DNA from: Gammaproteobacteria bacterium | GTDB taxonomy: Bacteria; Pseudomonadota; Gammaproteobacteria; Pseudomonadales; Azotimanducaceae | NCBI GenBank assembly: GCA_026706385.1 | Contig: JAPOYV010000108.1 | Span: forward strand, 1 to 64,000 | DNA: 64,000 nucleotides | Reading direction: 5' to 3' | Part shown: piece after piece, positions 1-8,071 of the stretch | How positions within the stretch are numbered: the stretch's first letter is position 1 | Layout of the letters: each line of letters begins with the position of its first letter | Translations under genes and position numbers: made by a program | Notes under the pieces: model-generated | Databases searched by the model: none | Told to the model about the DNA's origin: nothing | The model's input: only the letters and a program-made list of their open reading frames with translations

Positions 1-68
1 GCTGGGACAACCGCTGGACGCTGGCCTACCACCCGTCCACCTGGTACTTCGACGAGGATGAGCCCTGA
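1..68 (+). CDS. 3' end of an ABC transporter substrate-binding protein (partial)
   Basis: Only the last 21 full codons are inside the window, ending at TGA 66-68. Bases 1-55 are identical to 3019-3073, the 3' end of the complete binding-protein gene downstream, and encode the same tail (DNRWTLAYHPSTWYFDE). After that the two genes differ (EP here; ASPEHSPER in the other). This is therefore the end of a paralogous extracytoplasmic solute-binding protein, and the transporter locus probably carries two tandem binding-protein genes separated by the broken toxin-antitoxin locus. Its upstream part lies outside the window. Confidence 0.8.
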   Translation, partial: WDNRWTLAYHPSTWYFDEDEP

Positions 69-78
69 CCCTTCGCGA

Positions 79-390
79 TCAGCCCGTCTTCGCTTGGGGA
101 AGCCAATTCTCCTGATCGAGTCTTGACACCCTCGCGAAGTGCCGTTCGTTGTTGGTGACGAGCGTAGAGCCGGAACTTAAGGCATGCGCGGCGATCATTG
201 CGTCGTTGTTTCCGATCCGTGCTCCGTCCGCGAGCAGTTCGGCTTGGATGCGTGCGAACTCGTCCGCTTCGGGCATGCCCCAGGCGAGGACACCACTCAG
301 CCGGTCGCATAAGGCTTGGACAGCCGCGCCATGCCTGCGTGCGCTGCTTGAACGCAACGCACCAAGTCTCAGCTCCGCGTATGTGATGGC
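79..390 (-). pseudogene. VapC-type PIN toxin, C-terminal fragment
   Basis: The frame carries the second half of a PIN-domain ribonuclease: an ITYAELRLGA stretch (the usual first conserved Glu segment), then GNNDAMIAAHA and LVTNNERHF with the distal acidic and TNN motifs, then the usual end ENW. The N-terminal strand with the first catalytic Asp (LDTN-type) is absent. In frame, the sequence runs upstream into the tail of a second vapC and overlaps its last 22 bases. It looks like the product of a deletion that joined two adjacent vapC genes. The first possible start is a TTG at 355-357, but no functional toxin is expected. Confidence 0.75.
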
Positions 391-760
391 GTGATGGAAC
401 GGAAGTGGTTGTCGAAGGTCAGCAACGTCGCGCCGGCACGAATGGTCGTGGCGGCGATCCAGAGATCGTTGGTCGGCACAGGTTGTCGCTGCGCCCGGAG
501 ATCCACGAAAACGTCGCCGTAGATCCTGGCGACGTCCGCGTCGATCGCCAGGACCTCCACCAAGGGGTGCGCCAAGAATTCGGCCAATCGCTCGGCATTT
601 CTATGTGCCTGGCTCCCGATCCCGAAGCCGGCCCAGAGTTCGCCGAGGACGACGCTCGGCACACCGACCCATTCCGCTTGATCCATCCAGGCGACTGCGT
701 CAGGTTGGCCACGCCGGAAGTTGCTGTATATGCGGACGTATCCAGGCAAATCCGCGTCAC
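369..760 (-). pseudogene. VapC-type PIN toxin, frameshifted and 3'-fused
   Basis: A GTG start at 758-760 overlaps the stop of the upstream antitoxin (GTGA), the usual vapBC arrangement. It opens with MTRICLDTSAY, carrying the catalytic Asp. The reading then continues only in another frame as SNFRRGQPDAVAW, with later PIN motifs VLGELWAG, PTNDLWIAATTI and LLTFDNHF. Two extra bases (or one missing) near 726-727 break the frame. The C-terminus after DNHFRSI is replaced by a short unrelated tail and runs into the neighbouring vapC fragment. It is either a true pseudogene or a sequencing error at the frameshift; the damaged 3' end argues for a real pseudogene. Confidence 0.75.
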
Positions 761-936
761 TTCCAGAGTTCGTCGTCGATCTCGTTGAATGACGCCGTAG
801 CGGCCTCGAACTGGCGATACTCCGCCTCGGTCCAGTCGCCCGAGAGGCCTCTCAGACCGTTGCTTCGTGGCTTACCCGAGATTCCGAGCGCCTCTGCTAC
901 CAACGCGTCGCGCCATGCAAGCTCGCAGGTCCACAC
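757..936 (-). CDS. VapB-like antitoxin, possibly internally shortened
   Basis: The C-terminus DWTEAEYRQFEAATASF followed by NEIDDELWK is typical of antitoxins that sit in front of PIN toxins. The stop overlaps the toxin start as GTGA, showing the original operon. The N-terminal half contains DALVAEALGISGK, which resembles the start of ribbon-helix-helix VapB proteins, but the usual middle segment is missing. An internal deletion is therefore suspected. The start is uncertain: GTG at 934-936 gives 59 residues, and the frame remains open further upstream. With its toxin broken, it may be a relic. Confidence 0.5.
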   Translation of the reverse strand: MWTCELAWRDALVAEALGISGKPRSNGLRGLSGDWTEAEYRQFEAATASFNEIDDELWK

Positions 937-1112
937 TGGCTGAGAAGGGATGCCGCGCCAGTCGCGACCCACACGTGTGCTTGCCAGCAACGCCGCTTGA
1001 CGCCCCCTGTGGCAACCGCCACTATCGGACGCAAGAGGGGTCACAACCACCTAAGGGAAGCAAGCTGTATGCTGGGTTGGCAGGGCGTTCCGTCGCTGCA
1101 CGAGCCGACGAG

Positions 1113-3104
1113 ATGACCGGGCGCCCGCCCGCCTGGCACTTAGCGATCTGGCTCGCTAGCGCGGCGTTAGCGTATGCCGCGCTAGGCAACGGCCCCGATG
1201 ACGAAACGTCGCCCGATGACGACGCGCCCTGGCCCCAGGAGTGGTTCGAGCCGCCCGCGAAGGCGAGCGAGGTCGGCCTCACCCGCTTCGCGCAGAGCCC
1301 CTACCTCGACGGTCGCGACCTGCCGCCGGTCGAGGAACGCCTGCCGGACGATCCGATCGTCATCCAGCCGTACCGAGACATCGGCAAGTACGGCGGAACG
1401 GCGCGCATCACCCTCTGGGATACCTGGCAGTTCTTCAACTGGGAGCACGCCCTCACCCTCTCCGCGAACATGCGCGACGTGCTGCCGAACCTCGCCGAGT
1501 CCTGGGAGCTGAGCGAGGACGGGCGCATCACCACCATCCACCTGCGCCCCGGCATCAAGTGGTCCGACGGCCACCCGCTCACCGCCGACGACTTCATGTT
1601 CCGCCTCGTGCACGTCTGGCAGGACCCCGACATCTCGCCGGTGGTCTACCGCCTGGTCCAGGGCTGCGAGTTCGTGAAGATCGACGACTACACGTTCCAG
1701 TACGTCTTCCCCCAGCCGAACCCGATGTTCGCGAACTTCTTCGCACAGTACGGCTCGCACTTCGTCGACCCCATGCACTTCTTCAAGAACTACCACGGCG
1801 CCTTCCGCGATGCCGAGGAGCTGGAGGAGCTGATCCAGGAGGAAGGCTTCGTCACCTGGATGGCGATGTACGGGGCACTGCACGGCTGGGGCAACGAGGA
1901 CGCGGTGAAGGTGCCGACGCTGCGCGCCTACAAGGTGATCGAGCGCACGCCCACGAAGATGCGCCTGGAGCGCAACCCGTACTACCACAAGGTCGACCCG
2001 GCCGGGAACCAGCTTCCCTACATCGACAAGATCGACGCGATCATCCTCCTCGAGAACTCCAAGATGATCGCCTTCCAGGCCGCCACCGGCCAGCTCGACT
2101 TCGCCGCCTTCGCGCTCAAGACCGAGGACATTCCGCTGCTCAAGCTCGGCGAGGTCAAGGGCGTGAACAAGGTCCACGTCTGGACGCGGCTGCACATCAG
2201 CGACGTGTCCATCCAGCCGAACTACAACTACGACGACCCGAAGTACCGGGAACTGCTCTGGGGCACCGGCGAGCGGCGCTTCGTCCGGGCGCTGTCGCAT
2301 GCCATCGACCGGCCGCAGATGAACGACGTGATCTACTACGGTCGCGGCGTCCCGAGCCAGGTCACCGCCCACCCGACGAGCCGCTGGTACGAGGAGCGCT
2401 TCGCCAAGGCGCATACCCGCTACGACCCGGACTACTCGCGCCAACTCCTCGATGAACTGGGCTTGAAGGACGTCAACGGGGACGGCCTGCGCGAGTACCC
2501 CGACGGCACCCCGCTCACGATCACCTTCGAGTACCTGGACTTCGAGACGCCGAAGACGATGACCATGGAACTGGTGCGCGACTACTGGCGCGAGGTGGGC
2601 ATCGACATGCGCCTGAAGTCGGTGGAGCGGCGCCTCCAGTCCGAGCGCGCCCAGGCCAACAAGATGCAGATGACGCTGTGGCACGCCGACAAGGTCACCG
2701 ACATCCTGTTCCCGCTGGTGCCGGACTGGTTCTACCCGCACCGGTCGGGCTGGGACATCGCCATGTGGAACCACTGGGCGCGCTACTACCAGACCGACGG
2801 TCGCCTGGGCGAGGAGCCGCCGCCGCTGGTCAAGAACCTGCAGTTCTGGGGCGATGAACTTCGGGAGGCAACTACCGAGGAATACCGGACGAAGGCTGCG
2901 AAGACGCTGCTCGAGGCCGCCGCCGAGAACCTCTGGACCATCGGCACGGTCGGCCAGGCGCCGCACCCGGTGGTCGTGTCCACCCGCTTGAAGAACGTGA
3001 CCTCGACCGGAATCTGGGGCTGGGACAACCGCTGGACGCTGGCCTACCACCCGTCCACCTGGTACTTCGACGAAGCCAGTCCGGAACATAGCCCCGAGCG
3101 ATGA
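1113..3104 (+). CDS. ABC transporter extracytoplasmic substrate-binding protein (peptide/nickel type)
   Basis: 663 residues of the SBP_bac_5 family, which delivers oligopeptides or similar solutes to Dpp/Opp importers in the periplasm. The ATG at 1113 was chosen because it is followed at once by a hydrophobic signal segment (IWLASAALAYAA); the open frame extends further upstream without family similarity. Family hallmarks include NLAESWELSEDGRI and LRPGIKWSDGHPLTADDF, plus the later region of solute-pocket repeats. It is about 100 residues longer than DppA, as in the large binding proteins of environmental bacteria. Its stop overlaps the first permease start (ATGA). The substrate cannot be told from sequence. 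Confidence 0.9.
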   Translation: MTGRPPAWHLAIWLASAALAYAALGNGPDDETSPDDDAPWPQEWFEPPAKASEVGLTRFAQSPYLDGRDLPPVEERLPDDPIVIQPYRDIGKYGGTARITLWDTWQFFNWEHALTLSANMRDVLPNLAESWELSEDGRITTIHLRPGIKWSDGHPLTADDFMFRLVHVWQDPDISPVVYRLVQGCEFVKIDDYTFQYVFPQPNPMFANFFAQYGSHFVDPMHFFKNYHGAFRDAEELEELIQEEGFVTWMAMYGALHGWGNEDAVKVPTLRAYKVIERTPTKMRLERNPYYHKVDPAGNQLPYIDKIDAIILLENSKMIAFQAATGQLDFAAFALKTEDIPLLKLGEVKGVNKVHVWTRLHISDVSIQPNYNYDDPKYRELLWGTGERRFVRALSHAIDRPQMNDVIYYGRGVPSQVTAHPTSRWYEERFAKAHTRYDPDYSRQLLDELGLKDVNGDGLREYPDGTPLTITFEYLDFETPKTMTMELVRDYWREVGIDMRLKSVERRLQSERAQANKMQMTLWHADKVTDILFPLVPDWFYPHRSGWDIAMWNHWARYYQTDGRLGEEPPPLVKNLQFWGDELREATTEEYRTKAAKTLLEAAAENLWTIGTVGQAPHPVVVSTRLKNVTSTGIWGWDNRWTLAYHPSTWYFDEASPEHSPER

Positions 3105-4084
3105 GATCCTACCTCGCCTCCCGGCTGCTCGGGATGATCCCGACGCTTGCCATCATCTCGGTGATCGTCTTCACGGTTATCCAGTTGCCCGAGGGCGACA
3201 TTGTCTCGTCCATGCTCGACCGCCTGCAGGCCCAGGGCGTCGACGTCACGCAGGAGTACGTCGAGAACCTGCGCAGCCAGTACAACCTCGACAAGCCCAT
3301 GGTGCTGCAGTACTTCTACTGGGCCGGCAACTTCCTGACCGGCGACATGGGCTACTCGATACTCTTCAACCGGCCGGTCAACGAACTGGTCTGGGAGCGG
3401 CTCGGCTATACGCTCTCGATCACGATCTCCGCGTTGCTGTTCACGTGGATCGTCGCGCTCCCCATCGGCATCTATTCCGCAGTCCGCCAATACACCATCG
3501 GCGACTACCTGATGACGACTTTGGCCCTCGTCGGGCTCGCCACGCCGCCGTTCCTGCTCGCCCTGATCTTCATGCACATCGGGTTCACCTGGTTCGGCAT
3601 CAGCACCGGCGGTCTTTTCTCGCCGGAATTCGAGGACGCGCCGTGGAGCATCGCCAAGTTCGGCGACATGCTCGTGCATATCTGGCTGCCCATGGTCATC
3701 GTCGGCGCGAGCGGCGCCGCTTTCACCATGCGCATCCTGCGCGCCAACCTGCTCGACGAACTGAACAAGCCCTACGTCGTGACGGCCCGCGCCAAGGGCG
3801 TCAGCCCCGCCAAGCTCGTGATCAAGTACCCGGTGCGCATCGCCATCAACCCGTTCATCAGCAACATCGGCCTGATGCTGCCGGCGCTGATTTCCGGCGA
3901 AGCCCTAGTCGGCATGGTGATGGGGCTGCCGACGATCGGCCCGCTCCTGCTGCAGTCGCTCCTCAACCAGGACATGTTCCTCGCCGGCAGCCTGCTGATG
4001 TGGCTGGCGGCCCTAGTCGTCATCGGCATCCTGATCTCCGACCTCATGCTCGCCTGGGTCGACCCGAGAATCCGCTTTGAGTGA
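3101..4084 (+). CDS. ABC transporter permease, DppB/OppB type
   Basis: 327 residues of the BPD_transp_1 family, an inner-membrane subunit of a peptide/nickel-type importer. An N-terminal helix (LGMIPTLAIISVIVFTVIQL) is followed by a periplasmic loop and five further hydrophobic segments. The cytoplasmic EAA loop that docks on the ATPases reads YVVTARAKGVSPAKLVIKY near residues 226-244. Its start ATG overlaps the stop of the binding-protein gene, and its stop overlaps the next permease by 8 bases, so all five transporter genes are probably translated as one operon. The pairing with a DppC-type subunit and two different ATPases is canonical. Confidence 0.93.
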   Translation: MRSYLASRLLGMIPTLAIISVIVFTVIQLPEGDIVSSMLDRLQAQGVDVTQEYVENLRSQYNLDKPMVLQYFYWAGNFLTGDMGYSILFNRPVNELVWERLGYTLSITISALLFTWIVALPIGIYSAVRQYTIGDYLMTTLALVGLATPPFLLALIFMHIGFTWFGISTGGLFSPEFEDAPWSIAKFGDMLVHIWLPMVIVGASGAAFTMRILRANLLDELNKPYVVTARAKGVSPAKLVIKYPVRIAINPFISNIGLMLPALISGEALVGMVMGLPTIGPLLLQSLLNQDMFLAGSLLMWLAALVVIGILISDLMLAWVDPRIRFE

Positions 4085-5261
4085 AGCCGCGCCGATAGAC
4101 CGCGGTGCCGGCGCCGTACCGGGGGCTCCGACCTTCGTCGAGCCGGGGACGCCCGTCGTCCGCGAAGAGGAACTGACGATCTCGCCGCGGCAGTTGATGT
4201 GGATCCGCTTTCGCCGCCACCGACTCGCCTACGCCAGCGGAATCTTCCTGATCGTGCTCTACGTGCTGGTGATTTTCGCCGAGTTCGTCTCGCCCTACGG
4301 CACCACGACGCGAAACCAAGCCGCCATCAACGCACCACCCATGGCGGTGCACTTCTTCGACGCCGAGGGGAACTTCCACCTGCGCCCGTTCGTGTACGCC
4401 TACCACATGGAGGTCAACCCCGACACGTGGATGCGCGAGTACGACGAGGACACGAGCCGGATCATCCCGATCCGCTTCTTCGCGCGCGGCGAGCGCTACA
4501 AGATGTGGAACCTTTTCTACACCGACGTCCACCTCTTCACGACCGACGAGGGCGGCTACATCCACCTCTTCGGCACCGACCCGCTCGGCCGGGACATGTT
4601 CTCGCGCGTGCTCTACGGCGGGCGGATTTCGCTGTCCATCGGCTTCGTCGGCGTCGTGATGACCATCGTCTTCGGCATCACTCTCGGCGGCCTCGCCGGC
4701 TACCTGGGCGGCATCACCGACCGCGGCGTCAACAAGGTGATCGAGGTCCTGCAGTGCCTGCCCACGCTGCCGCTGTGGATGGCGCTGTCCGCGGCCCTGC
4801 CCGTGCATTGGTCGCCGCTCCTGGTGTATTTCGGCGTCACCATCATCCTGTCGCTCTTCGGCTGGACCGCGCTCGCCCGCCAGGTCCGCGGTCGCTTCCT
4901 CGCCCTGCGCGAAGAGGATTTCGTGATGGCGGCGCGGTTGATGGGCGCCGACACCCCGCGCGTCATCCGCAAGCACATGCTGCCGAGTTTCATGAGCCAC
5001 ATCATCGCCACGGCGACGCTCGCCGTGCCGGCGATGATCCTCGGCGAAACGGCCCTGTCATTCCTCGGCATCGGGTTGAGGCCCCCGGTCGTCAGTTGGG
5101 GCGTGCTCCTGTTCCAAGCGCAGAACCCGCTGGTGATCGAGATGACGCCGTGGCAGATGCTCCCCGGCCTCTTCGTCGTGCTTGCCGTCATGGCCTTCAA
5201 CCTGCTCGGCGACGGCCTGCGCGATGCCGCCGACCCGTATAGCACCGGGGGCATGAAGTGA
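4077..5261 (+). CDS. ABC transporter permease, DppC/OppC type
   Basis: 394 residues, the second membrane subunit of the importer. The start is taken as TTG at 4077, overlapping the previous gene by 8 bases, because no better in-frame start precedes the first membrane helix (LAYASGIFLIVLYVLVIF). A long periplasmic insert of about 110 residues separates helix 1 from the conserved HLFGTDPLGRDMFSRVLYGG motif, so this subunit is roughly 90 residues longer than E. coli DppC. The EAA loop reads FVMAARLMGADTPRVIRKHM. Its stop overlaps the first ATPase start as GTGA. Confidence 0.92.
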   Translation: MSEAAPIDRGAGAVPGAPTFVEPGTPVVREEELTISPRQLMWIRFRRHRLAYASGIFLIVLYVLVIFAEFVSPYGTTTRNQAAINAPPMAVHFFDAEGNFHLRPFVYAYHMEVNPDTWMREYDEDTSRIIPIRFFARGERYKMWNLFYTDVHLFTTDEGGYIHLFGTDPLGRDMFSRVLYGGRISLSIGFVGVVMTIVFGITLGGLAGYLGGITDRGVNKVIEVLQCLPTLPLWMALSAALPVHWSPLLVYFGVTIILSLFGWTALARQVRGRFLALREEDFVMAARLMGADTPRVIRKHMLPSFMSHIIATATLAVPAMILGETALSFLGIGLRPPVVSWGVLLFQAQNPLVIEMTPWQMLPGLFVVLAVMAFNLLGDGLRDAADPYSTGGMK

Positions 5262-6226
5262 CCGACGACGCGCAGTCGGACGACAACGTCCTCGAGATCC
5301 GCGATCTCGCCGTCGACTTCAAGACCGACACCGGCCTGACCCACGCCCTGGTCAACGTCGGCTTCGACGTGCCCCGCGGCAAGGTGACGGCGATCGTCGG
5401 CGAGTCCGGCTCCGGCAAGTCCGTGACCGCCAACTGCATCATGCGCCTGGTCCAGCCGCCGGGCCGGATCGTGGCCGGCACGATCAACTTCATGCCCACC
5501 GACATGGCACCGTTCGAGATCGTCTCGCTGCGCAAGAAGGATCCCCGACTGCAGGAACTGCGCGGCGGGCATATCAGCATGGTCTTCCAAGAACCGATGA
5601 CTGCCCTGTCGCCGGTCTACACGGTGGGCAACCAGGTCGCCGAGGCGATCCTCTGCCACCGCAAGGTCACCCGGAAGGAAGCCATGCGCGAAGCGGCCGA
5701 GATGCTTGAACGCGTCGGCATCGGCGAGATGGAGCGGCGCATCCAGATGTACCCGTTCGAGTTCTCGGGCGGCATGCGCCAACGCGTTGTGATAGCCATG
5801 GCGCTCGTCTGCCATCCCGAAATCCTGATCTGCGACGAACCGACCACGGCGCTCGACGTCACCATCCAGGCGGAGATCCTGACCCTCATCAAGGATCTCC
5901 AGCGCGACCTCAAGAACTCGGTCCTGTTCATCACCCACGATCTCGGGGTCGTGGCCCAGATCGCCGACCAGGTGGTGGTGATGTACCAAGGCCGCGTCCT
6001 CGAGATCGGCACGGTGCGCCAAGTGTTGAAGGAACCCGTGCATCCGTACACCCGTGGTCTGCTCGCCGCGATCCCCGGACTCGCGCCGAAGGGCGAGCCG
6101 CTGGCCACCATCGCAAGTGTCGTGGGCGATACGGACATCACGACACCCTACCCCATGACCACGCTCGGCGACGGGCGGCAGGTTAGCCTGCCACCCGACA
6201 AAGTCGCATTGGCGGCGGCCGAATGA
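5258..6226 (+). CDS. ABC transporter ATP-binding protein, DppD/OppD type
   Basis: 322 residues with a complete nucleotide-binding domain: Walker A GESGSGKS, Q-loop MVFQEPMTALSP, signature FSGGMRQR, Walker B ILICDEPTTALD and switch His in FITHDLG. The region after VHPYTRGLLAAIPGL is the C-terminal oligopeptide/dipeptide transporter extension. It hydrolyses ATP on the cytoplasmic face to drive uptake through the two permeases. The GTG start at 5258 overlaps the previous stop, and its own stop overlaps the next ATPase start (ATGA). Confidence 0.95.
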   Translation: MTDDAQSDDNVLEIRDLAVDFKTDTGLTHALVNVGFDVPRGKVTAIVGESGSGKSVTANCIMRLVQPPGRIVAGTINFMPTDMAPFEIVSLRKKDPRLQELRGGHISMVFQEPMTALSPVYTVGNQVAEAILCHRKVTRKEAMREAAEMLERVGIGEMERRIQMYPFEFSGGMRQRVVIAMALVCHPEILICDEPTTALDVTIQAEILTLIKDLQRDLKNSVLFITHDLGVVAQIADQVVVMYQGRVLEIGTVRQVLKEPVHPYTRGLLAAIPGLAPKGEPLATIASVVGDTDITTPYPMTTLGDGRQVSLPPDKVALAAAE

Positions 6227-7053
6227 GCACGACCGCGAACGGCGATGCCATCCTCAAGGTGACGGGCCTGTCGAAGTCCTTCGACGGCGTGCCGGCGGTG
6301 GAGGACGTGTCGTTCGACGTGCGCCGCTCGGAAACGCTCGGCATTGTCGGCGAATCCGGCTCCGGCAAGACCACGCTCGTACGCTGCATCCTGCGCGCCA
6401 TCGACCACGAGGAAGGCATCGTCGAGTACAACAGCCGCGACGGCTGGGTCGAGTTGCAGGACATGCGCCCCAAGGAGCTGATCCCGCTGCGCCGCGAGAT
6501 GCAGATGATCTTTCAGGATCCGTTCGCATCCCTGAATCCACGCATGACGGTGCGCGAGATCCTCGAGGAACCGCTCATCATCCACCAAGTCGGCGACCGG
6601 ACCCAACGCCTGGACGCGGTCGTGGACATGCTCAACCACGTGCAACTCGACCGCGACGCCTTGACCCGCTATCCACACGCGTTCTCCGGTGGTCAACGCC
6701 AGCGCATCGGCATCGCCCGGGCGCTCATCCTGCATCCCGACCTCGTGGTCTGCGACGAGTCGGTCTCCGCGCTCGACGTCTCGGTGCAGGCGCAGATCAT
6801 CAACCTGCTCGAGGATCTGCAGCAGGAACTCGGATTGACGTATCTCTTCGTCGCCCACGACTTGAGCGTCGTCCAGCACATCTGCGACCGCGTGCTGGTC
6901 ATGCACCAGGGCCGGGTCGTGGAAAGCGGCGAGGTGGACGAAATCTTCGCCAATCCGCAGGAGAACTACACGAAGCTTCTCCTGTCGGCGATCCCGTCGC
7001 CGGACCCGGACATTCGTCTCAAGCCCTTGGACCGCCGAGAGCTTGGCCTGTAG
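6223..7053 (+). CDS. ABC transporter ATP-binding protein, DppF/OppF type
   Basis: 276 residues, the second ATPase of the importer. Walker A GESGSGKTT, Q-loop MIFQDPFASLNPRMTV, signature FSGGQRQRIGIARAL and switch His in VAHDLSV are intact. Walker B reads VVCDESVSALD, with Ser where nearly all family members have Pro after the catalytic Glu; this is unusual but keeps the catalytic DE pair. It lacks the long C-terminal extension of many OppF proteins and stops at TAG 7051-7053, directly before the TTG of the next gene. Confidence 0.94.
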   Translation: MSTTANGDAILKVTGLSKSFDGVPAVEDVSFDVRRSETLGIVGESGSGKTTLVRCILRAIDHEEGIVEYNSRDGWVELQDMRPKELIPLRREMQMIFQDPFASLNPRMTVREILEEPLIIHQVGDRTQRLDAVVDMLNHVQLDRDALTRYPHAFSGGQRQRIGIARALILHPDLVVCDESVSALDVSVQAQIINLLEDLQQELGLTYLFVAHDLSVVQHICDRVLVMHQGRVVESGEVDEIFANPQENYTKLLLSAIPSPDPDIRLKPLDRRELGL

Positions 7054-7797
7054 TTGGAACTGCTGCCCACCAAGGCGGTCCGCCATCTCGCCGCCCCGAC
7101 GGTTCTAACGGGCGTTTTCACGTTTCTCGTCTCGGACCCGACCTACCGCTTTCCGCTCATCGCCTTCGTCCTGCCCATGTTCCTGCGCGGGGCTGCCAAG
7201 GCACTCGAAGTCGGCAAGGACACCACGGACGACTCGCGCGTCGGCCGCTTCTTCGTCATGGTCGGATTCGCAGGATTCGTCGTCGGGTGGCTGTTGGTGT
7301 TCGCGATTCTCGCCTTCTCGGCGGCTGTCGGCTTGTTCTCGGTCTCGGGATCGGCCGACGTCCTCAAGGTCGCCATGGCTCTCGCCGCCGTGGGATTCGT
7401 TGTCGCCGCATGGTTCTGGTGGCCGTGGTACGTGCGCGACGAACTCGCCAGTTGGCCGCGGCACGATGTGCGCGTGTGGACGTCGTCCAGCAACCGCTGG
7501 GACCGGTTGTACCTGTCGTGGCGGATGCAGCAATTCGCAGAGTCCGCGGACTTGCGGGCGCACGGGTTCATGGCGACCGTCGGCGTGGTGGCATGCGTAT
7601 TCGCGCTAGCCGCCGTCGGAGCCTATTCCGGCGTGCTTGCACGGACAGCGGAGGTGGTGCTCGTTCTGGCGTTGCCGGTCGCACATGCGTTCGTGGTCCA
7701 GAAAGCCAACGCGCTGTGCGAACGGTGGACCGCCGGGCGCGCTGCTATCCCAGGCGCTGCAGACCGGGGCAGGCGTCGAACCCCCGGTCAAGGCTGA
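7054..7797 (+). CDS. Integral membrane protein of unknown function
   Basis: 247 residues beginning with a TTG directly after the stop of the preceding ATPase gene, so it is probably cotranscribed and translationally coupled. It is very hydrophobic, with candidate helices around FFVMVGFAGFVVGWLLVFAI, VAMALAAVGFVVAAWFWW and two near the C-terminus (VGVVACVFALAAVGAY, VVLVLALPVAHAFVV). No known family was recognised. The last 18 codons overlap the opposite-strand PIN-toxin fragment and have low-complexity Arg/Gly content, so the original C-terminus may have been altered when that fragment arrived. A role with the importer is only a guess from position. Confidence 0.6.
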   Translation: MELLPTKAVRHLAAPTVLTGVFTFLVSDPTYRFPLIAFVLPMFLRGAAKALEVGKDTTDDSRVGRFFVMVGFAGFVVGWLLVFAILAFSAAVGLFSVSGSADVLKVAMALAAVGFVVAAWFWWPWYVRDELASWPRHDVRVWTSSSNRWDRLYLSWRMQQFAESADLRAHGFMATVGVVACVFALAAVGAYSGVLARTAEVVLVLALPVAHAFVVQKANALCERWTAGRAAIPGAADRGRRRTPGQG

Positions 7798-8044
7798 GGA
7801 TCCGTTCGACGCCCGCGTGTCGCATCAGCGCGGCATGGAGGGCGTCCCGGGCGGAGATGCCCGCGACCGAGGCCATCAACTCGCGAGCGACCCGGACGTC
7901 GGCGACCTGGATCGGGAGCACCTGGTCCGTGATCGCGTCAAGACTGGAAATCGCCGGGGCGATCGCATCAAGACGATTGATGGACACGTCCGGATGCTGC
8001 CGACGAGAACCATCCGTGACTCGCGCCCTGATGACCGATAGCAT
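7745..8044 (-). pseudogene. PIN-domain toxin, C-terminal fragment
   Basis: The frame encodes the second half of a VapC-like PIN protein: VLPIQVADVRVARELMA, then ISARDALHAALMRHAGVERI, and the end SLDRGFDACPGLQRL, matching the family in order and spacing. The N-terminal half with the first catalytic Asp and Glu is missing; upstream sequence in frame has no PIN similarity. An ATG at 8042-8044 would give 99 residues, but the nuclease would lack its active site. It lies wedged between two plus-strand membrane-protein genes and overlaps the 3' end of the first. It is probably the relic of a former toxin-antitoxin insertion. Confidence 0.7.
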
Positions 8045-8071
8045 TTGGCTCAAAAGGGGTGGCCTATTTTT

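Noticed and set aside
1182-3089. Long minus-strand open frame opposite the binding-protein gene
   Set aside because: No motifs, composition of an antisense frame, and the plus-strand protein matches a known family over its whole length. Similar long antisense frames at 4.0-6.0, 15.9-17.9, 24.6-26.5, 26.6-28.7, 37.4-38.9, 44.2-46.4 and 54.1-55.4 kb were left out for the same reason.
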